Of a DNA stretch of 5,266 nucleotides, positions 1 through 5,266 are shown one piece after another. The DNA is taken from positions 1 to 5,266 of the forward strand of contig JAPOVO010000069.1 of the NCBI GenBank assembly GCA_026708165.1. Direction: 5' to 3'. This DNA comes from Chloroflexota bacterium. Lineage in GTDB: Bacteria > Chloroflexota > UBA11872 > VXNJ01. The notes beneath the pieces were generated by a model. That model saw nothing but the letters and a program-made list of their open reading frames with translations, did not search any database and was not told the origin of the DNA. Made by a program: the position numbers and the translations under genes. Each line of letters opens with the position of its first letter. The first letter of the stretch is position 1.

Positions 1-17
1 GTCCAGGCGGGACTAGG

Positions 18-32
18 GAAGGCTTGGCTTTC
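18..32 (+). promoter_or_regulatory. Small leader hairpin upstream of rplJ
   Basis: GAAGGC (18-23) can pair with GCTTTC (27-32), with one G-U wobble, across a three-base TTG loop. It sits three bases before a second, much stronger hairpin. Together they make a structured leader ahead of rplJ. In other bacteria the rplJL leader binds the L10(L12)4 complex for autoregulation. Only the last 83 bases are visible here, and I do not recognise the conserved L10-leader core in them, so the assignment is inference. Confidence 0.3.
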
Positions 33-34
33 GC

Positions 35-65
35 ACCGCGCGGCGTAACCGCGCGGTTTTTATTT
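35..65 (+). terminator. Intrinsic-terminator-like hairpin before rplJ (attenuator or upstream terminator)
   Basis: A 9-bp perfect stem, ACCGCGCGG (35-43) with CCGCGCGGT (49-57), closes a five-base CGTAA loop. It runs straight into a T-rich tract (57-65, TTTTTATTT), which is the classic form of a Rho-independent terminator. The tract ends only five bases before the rplJ Shine-Dalgarno. It is therefore either the terminator of the gene to the left (rplA is usual there) or an attenuator within the rplJL leader. Attenuation of the L10 leader is known in Bacillus. The structure is directly visible; its regulatory role is inferred. Confidence 0.65.
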
Positions 66-70
66 GAGCG

Positions 71-77
71 AAGGAGG
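71..77 (+). promoter_or_regulatory. Strong Shine-Dalgarno fixing the TTG start of rplJ
   Basis: AAGGAGG lies six bases before TTG at 84, which is ideal spacing. It decides the rplJ start: an in-frame ATG at 24 lies upstream, but translation from there would read through the terminator-like hairpin and this ribosome binding site, and would add 20 residues unlike any L10 N-terminus. Confidence 0.85.
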
Positions 78-83
78 AGCTTA

Positions 84-614
84 TTGGCTAGTAGAGCGGT
101 AAAACGCGCGCAGGTCGAGGAGATCAAGACCTTAATGACCGATGCCCCTTTGTGGATGGTGAGCGATTTTCGGGGATTGGGGGTCGCGGATCTCCAGGCA
201 TTGCGGCGACGGATCAATGAAAGCGGCGGCAATATTCGCATAGCCAAGAACTCGCTGGCGCGTCGGGCCGCCGACGGCGTCGGCTTCGAATTCGCGAAAG
301 CGCTTTTTGAAGGTCCGTCGGCGATAACAGAGTGTCGCGAGGATCTCGTAGGTCCCACCAAGGCGCTCTGGCAGAACTACACGACTGACGAACGGTGGGT
401 AATTCGGGGCGGTGTTCTCAACGGAGAACTGATTTCGACGGACGAAGTGCAGCGAATCGCGTCGCTGCCGGGTAGGGATCAACTGCTTGCGCAGGCGGTT
501 TGGGGGATCGAGTCGCCCATTTCGAGTCTGGTGCATAGCCTCGAGGGGATCGTCGCCAGTTTTGTTTACGCTCTCCAGGGGCGGATCGATCAGCTTGAAG
601 AGTCGGAAGCGTAG
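84..614 (+). CDS. rplJ: 50S ribosomal protein L10
   Basis: L10 forms the base of the ribosomal stalk: its N-terminal domain binds 23S rRNA together with L11, and its C-terminal helix carries L7/L12 dimers that recruit translation GTPases. The product is 176 residues, normal for the family. From the TTG start it reads MASRAVKRAQVEEIK, then the typical SDFRGLGVADLQALRR segment, the IAKNSLARRA segment, the GPSAI and GGVLNGELIS strands, and SLPGRDQLLAQ before the C-terminal L12-binding helix. The start is TTG at 84, set by AAGGAGG at 71-77. The gene is followed after 30 bases by rplL, so the two are almost certainly one operon. The hairpins at 18-57 suggest control in the leader, as expected for an operon regulated by its own L10-L12 complex. 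No damage or odd composition is seen. Confidence 0.95.
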   Translation: MASRAVKRAQVEEIKTLMTDAPLWMVSDFRGLGVADLQALRRRINESGGNIRIAKNSLARRAADGVGFEFAKALFEGPSAITECREDLVGPTKALWQNYTTDERWVIRGGVLNGELISTDEVQRIASLPGRDQLLAQAVWGIESPISSLVHSLEGIVASFVYALQGRIDQLEESEA

Positions 615-628
615 GCTTCCTTAGGAAT

Positions 629-634
629 CAGGAG
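629..634 (+). promoter_or_regulatory. Shine-Dalgarno of rplL
   Basis: CAGGAG lies ten bases before ATG at 645, slightly longer spacing than usual. It sits in the 30-base gap after the rplJ stop, as expected for a separately and strongly initiated rplL, whose product is needed in several copies per ribosome. Confidence 0.6.
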
Positions 635-644
635 TTTCATTCAG

Positions 645-1046
645 ATGGCCGCAAAAAACACTGCGACGGGGAGTTCGGTCGACAGCATTATCGAGAGTAT
701 CGAATCGATGACTGTTCTTGAACTGGCAGACCTTGTCGAAAAGCTCAAGGACAAATTCGGGGTCTCGGCAATGCCCGCGATGGTGGCGGCGCCAGCCGAT
801 GCGAACGGAGCCGCGGCGGCGGAAGTCGAAGAGCAGACCGAATTCGACGTACATCTCGCCGAAGTCGGCCCCAACAAGATTCCGGTGATCAAGGTCGTAC
901 GTAAGGCGACGGGTCTCGGACTCCGGGAAGCGAAGGCTGTTGTCGACGAGGCGCCCGGGCCGGTGAAGGAAGGTATTTCGAAGCAGGACGCCGAGGAGCT
1001 TGGCAAGCTCCTCGAAGCGGAGGGCGCCAAGGTCGAAATCAAGTAG
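645..1046 (+). CDS. rplL: 50S ribosomal protein L7/L12
   Basis: L7/L12 is the multicopy stalk protein whose C-terminal domain contacts EF-Tu, EF-G, IF2 and release factors. The product is 133 residues, at the long end for the family. Residues 1-11 are a short polar lead ([11 protein letters not shown]). Residues about 12-45 form the N-terminal dimerisation and L10-binding helices ([20 protein letters not shown]). Residues about 46-65 are the Ala-rich flexible hinge with acidic residues. Residues about 66-133 are the globular C-terminal domain, with the conserved [20 protein letters not shown] helix region, then [11 protein letters not shown], and the ending AEGAKVEIK. It follows rplJ in the usual order. 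What follows is not usual: no rpoB begins in the next 4 kb. A long open frame on the opposite strand is only a codon-bias shadow. Confidence 0.96.
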   Translation: MAAKNTATGSSVDSIIESIESMTVLELADLVEKLKDKFGVSAMPAMVAAPADANGAAAAEVEEQTEFDVHLAEVGPNKIPVIKVVRKATGLGLREAKAVVDEAPGPVKEGISKQDAEELGKLLEAEGAKVEIK

Positions 1047-1266
1047 CTCGGTCCATCCGGCGGACGGATCGGAAGGTCTTTCGAGACTACCAGAATTCTT
1101 GCCGCCGGCGGCGACAGGCCGTAACTTGAACCTCGTAATTCGCGTGATCTACGGCGATCTTGCAGGTCGGGTAGTGTAACGGCGCCCTGATAGGCTTTGC
1201 CCTCCGGGCTCGGCGTAGTTCGCGGGGAAAGCCGATTCAGACAGGACCGATGCCGATTCTCTTCGA
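1047..1266. other. Non-coding gap between rplL and the glycosyltransferase gene
   Basis: These 220 bases hold no gene I can support and no sign of an rpoB start in any frame. They contain a weak hairpin at 1052-1073, a small UUCG-looped stem at 1075-1088, a 12-base GC palindrome at 1101-1112 (GCCGCCGGCGGC), a small GCCC-TCC-GGGC hairpin at 1199-1209, and short direct repeats of CCGATTC at 1232-1238 and 1253-1259 with a partial copy CCGAT at 1247-1251. A promoter for the downstream gene would be expected here if it is not co-transcribed with rplL, but I see no convincing -35/-10 pair. Confidence 0.6.
1052..1073 (+). terminator. Possible weak terminator after rplL
   Basis: TCCATCCG (1052-1059) pairs with CGGAT-C-GGA (1065-1073) over a five-base loop, giving eight base pairs with one bulged C. 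It begins six bases after the rplL stop codon. No proper T tract follows, only a scattered TCTTT, so it may be a Rho-type or processing structure, or chance in GC-rich DNA. Confidence 0.3.
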
Positions 1267-3393
1267 ATGGGAGTGATGGCGGGCTTCGCAGGTCGGTTAA
1301 TTCCCGCTTTTGGTCGAGGCGCTTACACGCGCTTGAGCCGTGTGCGACTCGATCCGAGGGTCGTGGTCACGCTGGCGGCTCTCGTGGCGCTGTTCCTGAG
1401 AACGTGGCAACTGCCGGAGCTCGGCGACTTTGACTTCGATGAGGTGGCGAGCGTCTGGTACGCGCGTCTGGTCGCCGTGGACCTTTTGCAAGCCATTAGC
1501 ACGGCGCCGTTCGAACACCCGCCGCTCTACTATCTGACGCTTCATTACTGGACCAAACTCTTCGGCGAGCATGAGCCGCTCGTACGGCTGCTTTCGGTGC
1601 CCGCGGGCGTTGCGCTCGTTCCGGTGACCTATGCGCTGGGAGCGCGTCTTTTAGGCACGCGTTCGGGGATGGTCGCTTCAGTCATAGTCGCCACGTCCCC
1701 TACGCTCATTTTCTACAGCCGCGAGACCAGGATGTATGTCTTCGCCACGCTGTTCGGGTTTCTCGCCTTGTACCTGCTGATTCGCGCATTCGAGCGTGGC
1801 GGAATCCGCGCCTGGTTGGCGTACGGTCTCGTTTCGCTGGCCGGGGCGTTCCTGGACTATTCGGCTTTGATGGGGGTTCTGGCCGGGAATGTCTATCTGC
1901 TCTCAAATTGGAAGCGGAACAAGTGGGTCGTAGTGAGGCTGCTGGCGGCGCAGGCCGTAGTGATTGCGGCGCTCTTGAGCTGGATGCTCACTTCTCCGGG
2001 AGTGCAAGCGAGCGTGGGGGCGTTCGGTAAAGGGACGCTGACCTACGGCCTTATAAGCCATGCCGCCCACGAGGGCTGGTTGAACATGACCACCGGTATC
2101 GGCAACGTTCGGGGCGGGCGCGCCTCGGTTGGGATCGCCGTCTTGCTGGGCGGGACTGCGCTGGTTGGCTTCATACTAGCCGCGTGGAGGCGGCGAGCCG
2201 GTTCCCTCCATGCCTATGCGGTTCTTGCAGGGATCGGTCTCTTGATACTGCTGCTCTTCGGGCAGGAATATCAACCGCGCTACTTGATGATGGGCATTCC
2301 CATCATCGCTCTATTTGCCGGCTACGCCATCACGCGGCTGAAGTTGCCCGATCTTGCGATTGCGGGCTTGGCGGCGGTTTTGTTCGCCGCAGGCCCACTC
2401 TATGCCTCCCGCTTCTATTATTTTGGATACGAGCGCGGCGACTACCGCGCCATTACGTCCGCCATAAATGAGCTGTCGCTTCCCATGGCTGAAGCGGAAC
2501 GGCCCGGGAAGTTTCGCGACGCCGTGGTTCTGGCCGGTCCCTGGCAAGGCTGGTTCTGGCGGCACTACTACCCGGAATTCTTGGAAACTGTCGATGTTTG
2601 GTTGCTGCCGGACGAGGTTCCTCCCGCAGTGACCAAAGAAGAAGTTGAAGCGAAGCTGGGGCGTGCCGCCGAGAGTCACCAGCGGGTGTGGGTGATTCTT
2701 AGCGCGCTAAATCAGTCGGACCCAAACGGCTACGTTGAAGACTGGCTCAATTCCCGGTTGTGGAAGGCCCGCGACTCGGCGTACAGAAACGGGATGCTGC
2801 TTTTGTACATGACCAACGCAAGCGACATGGTGATTCGTGACCAAGGTTTCTTTGCCTTCGAGGGAGGGCCTGACGTGTTGTCGATCGAGTTTGCGGGTGC
2901 TCGGGAGGATCAGCCTCCCAAGGAGACCGGCAACGGGATCCGATTTACCTTCCGGTTGTTCTCTAGTGGCCCGGCGGCCCCCGATCTTGCTATTCGAGCC
3001 TGGCTCGAAGGTCCCGACGGCCAAGTCTACGAACGGACCTTCCGGCCGCTCGCGCAGGACGCCCGAAAGCCGCATCACTGGATCCCCGGAGAGCGGATCG
3101 CAGCGAAGACTGCCGTCTGGGTTCCCGCAGGCGCGCCGGCCGGGACTCACAAGGCCTATGCGAGCTTCGTGTACGCCGACCGCGTGCCTATCTACCTGGA
3201 GGGCAGGATAAGAGGCGTCCATCAGAATGATCCTGGTGTTTTGTATCTGGGGCCGGCTGAGATTGTCGAGTCGTCCCGCGGCCTGCTAGACGATGCGGAG
3301 ATATACGAGCAATTCGGCGCGCCGCTACACGACCGCACAATGGAGGACGTAGAGAGCCGCAGCATCTATCACGGCTCGCTCCACGAACGCTAG
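1267..3393 (+). CDS. GT-C glycosyltransferase, family 39 / PMT-like (ArnT-related), with C-terminal extracytoplasmic domain
   Basis: This is a 708-residue integral membrane glycosyltransferase, likely transferring a sugar from a polyprenyl-phosphate donor to an acceptor on the outer face of the cytoplasmic membrane. A first membrane helix (about 31-47) is followed by an external loop with the acidic motif DFDFDE (54-59), matching the catalytic Asp/Glu region of GT-C enzymes. HPPLYY (84-89), SRETRMY (151-157) and QEYQPRYL (333-340) are further family hallmarks. About nine to eleven membrane helices run to residue 383. Residues about 390-515 are a soluble region, and about 535-670 look like a beta-sandwich (AWLEGPDGQ, HHWIPGERI, PAGAPAGTHKAYASF) similar to C-terminal domains on other bacterial family 39 proteins. 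ATG at 1267 is the first possible start (in-frame stop at 1216) but has no clear Shine-Dalgarno; ATG at 1276 is an alternative. Donor and acceptor cannot be told from sequence. The convergent flippase suggests a glycan pathway. Confidence 0.85.
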   Translation: MGVMAGFAGRLIPAFGRGAYTRLSRVRLDPRVVVTLAALVALFLRTWQLPELGDFDFDEVASVWYARLVAVDLLQAISTAPFEHPPLYYLTLHYWTKLFGEHEPLVRLLSVPAGVALVPVTYALGARLLGTRSGMVASVIVATSPTLIFYSRETRMYVFATLFGFLALYLLIRAFERGGIRAWLAYGLVSLAGAFLDYSALMGVLAGNVYLLSNWKRNKWVVVRLLAAQAVVIAALLSWMLTSPGVQASVGAFGKGTLTYGLISHAAHEGWLNMTTGIGNVRGGRASVGIAVLLGGTALVGFILAAWRRRAGSLHAYAVLAGIGLLILLLFGQEYQPRYLMMGIPIIALFAGYAITRLKLPDLAIAGLAAVLFAAGPLYASRFYYFGYERGDYRAITSAINELSLPMAEAERPGKFRDAVVLAGPWQGWFWRHYYPEFLETVDVWLLPDEVPPAVTKEEVEAKLGRAAESHQRVWVILSALNQSDPNGYVEDWLNSRLWKARDSAYRNGMLLLYMTNASDMVIRDQGFFAFEGGPDVLSIEFAGAREDQPPKETGNGIRFTFRLFSSGPAAPDLAIRAWLEGPDGQVYERTFRPLAQDARKPHHWIPGERIAAKTAVWVPAGAPAGTHKAYASFVYADRVPIYLEGRIRGVHQNDPGVLYLGPAEIVESSRGLLDDAEIYEQFGAPLHDRTMEDVESRSIYHGSLHER

Positions 3394-4958
3394 CGGGAAC
3401 CAGTCCGGATAGCCTGGTACGCCGACACCAGTTCTCTGCGACTGACGCCGCCCGTGGCGACCATGACCGCCGCGTAGGCGACACCCCCGGCGACGGCTCC
3501 CGCGAACCAGCCGAACGAGCCGACCAGGAGCGCGATTCCGGCCATCACCGCCGCTGCGAACGCGGGCTTCAGCAGCGGGCCGGGCACTCTCCCCAGCAGG
3601 CCTCTTCCGCGCAGCGCGGCACCGTAGAGAATCAGGAGAGCAATTTCAGCAAAAACCGTGGCGTAGGCGGCGGCGACTATGCCGAATACAGGCAGCAGCG
3701 TGAGGTTTAGCGCCAGGTTCAACGCGGTCGCCACAACGAACGAGGTTGCGATAGTGCGAAGCCTATCGATTGAAATGAGCACCTGCTGAAACATGGCGTT
3801 AAGGAATGCAAACGGCAGGAACCAAATGAAGATCCGCAGCACCTCGCCGCCTTCCGGCAGGAACTGGTCTCCCCAAAAGCTACGTACGATGCCTTCGGCG
3901 AACACCGTGAAAACAACCACAATGGGCAGTCCGATGAGTACGAGGAATCTCCACGCTCGCACGAACCACCGACCAAGCTCTTCCGGATTCGACGCTGCGC
4001 GAACCAGCGCCGGGAACAAAGGGAGCGCGACGGCGACGGGTATAACCGTGAGGGCAGCAATGAATTTGTAGGAGGCATTGTATTTCCCGACCATCTCGGT
4101 GCCTTGCAACGATTGAATTACGAGAATGTCGATCTGGAAAAAGACGTTTGCCAGCAACTCGTTGAGCATCAGCGGAGTCGCGCTGCGAGCCATTTCACCC
4201 AACTCGCGGCGCGCGGCCAGCTTATACGTGCCGAGCAGGTTGTAACCGAGCGGGCGCGCGAGAGTCGCAAACGTCAAGACGCCAGCGACTATCGCGACCG
4301 CGCCGAGCCCAATCAAGCCTGCTCCCGTCAACAGCGCCAGCACTCCGGCTCCAACGGTAAATAGTGCGGTCCCTATCGCGACCGCGCCGCGAAAGTCGGC
4401 GCGCTCGAAACCCGCGTACACTGCCGCGTAGGCCTGGTTTATCGAGCTGGGTACTAGAGAGATGGCGATCAGGATAGTCACCGCGACAGTGACGTCGGAG
4501 ATCGAATCCCCGACCCGGTACGCAACCGCCAAGAGGACCATCACGGGCGCGCCCGCAACCAGAACCAGGAGCCTCAAGACAAGCGCGTTGCCAAAGATGG
4601 TGAGAAGATCCTCGCGCCTTCGGGCGACCTCCCGCGACACCAGTGTGGATAACCCAAAGTTGGTGACTGCGGCGAAGTAGACGAAAAGATTAGTCGCGAA
4701 GGCATATTCACCGTTTCCGGTCGGACCGAGGATTCGCAGCGCGACGATCCAAAAACCCCAGAACAACGCCCGCTCTGCCATTCCCGAGCCGAACAGGATG
4801 GCTGTGTTGCGGGCCGAGCGCTGGGCCACGGAGAAGTCGGCCAGGCTGGGACGAGTGTCCAGACGCCTTCTGGACAGCCACGTCATGTAGACAACACTGA
4901 ATACCGTGGCGGCGGCGGCGACTATGCCGGCTGCGATCCGAGCTGCCTCCGGCAACAT
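3390..4958 (-). CDS. Oligosaccharide flippase family protein (Wzx-like, MOP superfamily)
   Basis: This is a 522-residue membrane protein of the polysaccharide biosynthesis/flippase family, which moves polyprenyl-diphosphate-linked oligosaccharides from the inner to the outer leaflet of the cytoplasmic membrane. The family body starts near residue 45 with RNTAILFGSGMAERALFWG, then LGPTGNGEYAFATN (77-90) and FGLSTLVSREVARRRED (101-117), all typical of the first helices. FFQIDILVIQSLQG (273-286) followed by VGKYNASYKF (290-299) matches the start of the second bundle. About 14 helices follow residue 50, plus one extra N-terminal segment (about 7-28). ATG at 4958 is the most upstream start, since an in-frame TGA lies six bases before it. 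It has no Shine-Dalgarno, and Met25 is a possible alternative. The gene lies 50 bases downstream of a cysteine synthase gene on the same strand. Its stop overlaps that of the converging glycosyltransferase gene. The transported glycan is unknown. Confidence 0.88.
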   Translation of the reverse strand: MLPEAARIAAGIVAAAATVFSVVYMTWLSRRRLDTRPSLADFSVAQRSARNTAILFGSGMAERALFWGFWIVALRILGPTGNGEYAFATNLFVYFAAVTNFGLSTLVSREVARRREDLLTIFGNALVLRLLVLVAGAPVMVLLAVAYRVGDSISDVTVAVTILIAISLVPSSINQAYAAVYAGFERADFRGAVAIGTALFTVGAGVLALLTGAGLIGLGAVAIVAGVLTFATLARPLGYNLLGTYKLAARRELGEMARSATPLMLNELLANVFFQIDILVIQSLQGTEMVGKYNASYKFIAALTVIPVAVALPLFPALVRAASNPEELGRWFVRAWRFLVLIGLPIVVVFTVFAEGIVRSFWGDQFLPEGGEVLRIFIWFLPFAFLNAMFQQVLISIDRLRTIATSFVVATALNLALNLTLLPVFGIVAAAYATVFAEIALLILYGAALRGRGLLGRVPGPLLKPAFAAAVMAGIALLVGSFGWFAGAVAGGVAYAAVMVATGGVSRRELVSAYQAIRTGSR

Positions 4959-5008
4959 TGGTCAGATGGTGTGCGGCGGCACGCAGATTAGCGAGTCAAA
5001 GCGGAGGG
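4959..5008 (-). other. 50-base gap between cysteine synthase and flippase genes
   Basis: No terminator-like hairpin with a T tract, no promoter and no Shine-Dalgarno is evident on the minus strand. Only a four-pair GTGC-CGCC-GCAC stem is visible. The short gap and shared direction allow co-transcription from the cysteine synthase gene into the flippase gene. Confidence 0.4.
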
Positions 5009-5266
5009 CTAACCCGTCGGTATAGCCATTTCCGCTACGTCGACGATTGGGGCGAAGACTGGATGACTGAGGTACCTTTCACCGGTGTCGGGAAGAATGG
5101 TGACGATCAGCTTGCCTTCGTTTTCGGGACGGCTCCCGACTTCGACTGCTGCGGCGACGGCCGCTCCCGCCGACACCCCAACGAAGAGTCCATCTTTTTC
5201 GGCAAGTTCGCGGGCCGTCGAGCAGATGGAGTCGGCAATCGAAACGCTTGGTTTCGAAGGTGAATA
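5009..5266 (-). CDS. cysK: Cysteine synthase (O-acetylserine sulfhydrylase), C-terminal part, cut by window edge
   Basis: The minus strand is open from the window edge to TAG at 5011-5009 and encodes the last 85 residues of a PLP-dependent cysteine synthase, which makes L-cysteine from O-acetylserine and sulfide. Visible hallmarks are the helix [14 protein letters not shown] (17-30 of the fragment), the glycine-rich loop [14 protein letters not shown] (30-43) that lies near the PLP ring, the [10 protein letters not shown] segment (46-55) and [14 protein letters not shown] (58-71). The usual GISSGAA loop is GVSAGAA here, a common variant. The catalytic lysine and the phosphate-binding loop lie outside the window. 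CysK versus CysM cannot be settled from this end alone, although GERYLS favours the CysK type. A 101-residue frame on the plus strand here is only its shadow. Confidence 0.88.
   Translation of the reverse strand, partial: YSPSKPSVSIADSICSTARELAEKDGLFVGVSAGAAVAAAVEVGSRPENEGKLIVTILPDTGERYLSHPVFAPIVDVAEMAIPTG

Noticed and set aside
24..83. Upstream in-frame ATG that would lengthen L10 by 20 residues
   Set aside because: It would place a terminator-like hairpin and a strong Shine-Dalgarno inside the coding sequence, and the added residues are unlike L10 N-termini.
641..1042. 133-residue open frame antisense to rplL
   Set aside because: It is a low-complexity Ser/Ala/Thr-rich shadow of GC-biased codons lying exactly over an unmistakable rplL.
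1101..1112. 12-base perfect palindrome GCCGCCGGCGGC
   Set aside because: It is low-complexity GC sequence with no T tract, no second copy and no known operator match; chance is likely in this composition.
1126..1154. Possible sigma-70 promoter from TTGAAC at 1126
   Set aside because: The hexamer at the right distance (CTACGG) is a poor -10 box, so it is not supported.
1165..1240. tRNA-like stretch (GGGTAGTGTAACGG, with GTTCGCG further on)
   Set aside because: No 7-bp acceptor stem, no proper anticodon stem-loop and no T-arm can be drawn on either strand.
1197..1433. 78-residue plus-strand frame (TTG start) that could be taken as a small gene or an rpoB start
   Set aside because: It bears no resemblance to the RpoB N-terminus, lacks a ribosome binding site, and overlaps the glycosyltransferase in another frame.
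2707..3222. 171-residue minus-strand frame inside the glycosyltransferase gene
   Set aside because: It has no recognisable motifs or ribosome binding site and lies within a continuous gene with domain-like structure on the plus strand.
4958..5263. 101-residue plus-strand frame at the right edge
   Set aside because: The opposite strand encodes clear cysteine synthase motifs over the same bases, so this is a shadow.

Overview
This is bacterial chromosomal DNA of fairly high G+C (estimated by eye, not counted). It carries two ribosomal stalk protein genes, then envelope-polysaccharide genes, then the end of a cysteine biosynthesis gene. The organism cannot be named from the window. L10 and L7/L12 are clearly bacterial. 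The lipid-linked sugar glycosyltransferase and the oligosaccharide flippase show a cell that exports surface glycans. No plasmid, phage, IS or CRISPR signal was seen.

Layout, left to right. Positions 1-83 are a leader with two tandem hairpins; the second looks like an intrinsic terminator and lies just ahead of a strong Shine-Dalgarno. rplJ (84-614, +, TTG start) and rplL (645-1046, +) follow and form the L10/L12 stalk operon. Positions 1047-1266 are non-coding, with a weak hairpin just after rplL. A 708-residue GT-C glycosyltransferase of the GT39/PMT-like group lies at 1267-3393 (+). Converging on it, and sharing the palindrome CTAG as both stop codons, is a 522-residue MOP-superfamily oligosaccharide flippase (3390-4958, -). 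Upstream of the flippase on the same strand is the C-terminal part of a cysteine synthase (5009-5266, -), cut by the window edge.

The stalk genes serve translation. The glycosyltransferase and flippase plausibly act in one envelope pathway: the flippase moves polyprenyl-linked oligosaccharide across the membrane, and the glycosyltransferase uses polyprenyl-phosphate sugars on the outer face. That link rests on family knowledge and adjacency only.

The main oddities are: rplL is followed by a glycosyltransferase instead of the usual rpoB-rpoC; an attenuator-like hairpin precedes rplJ; the two polysaccharide genes overlap tail to tail by sharing stop codons; the glycosyltransferase has a long C-terminal domain outside the membrane; and the flippase has an extra N-terminal membrane segment. 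I found no convincing new defence or mobile system here.
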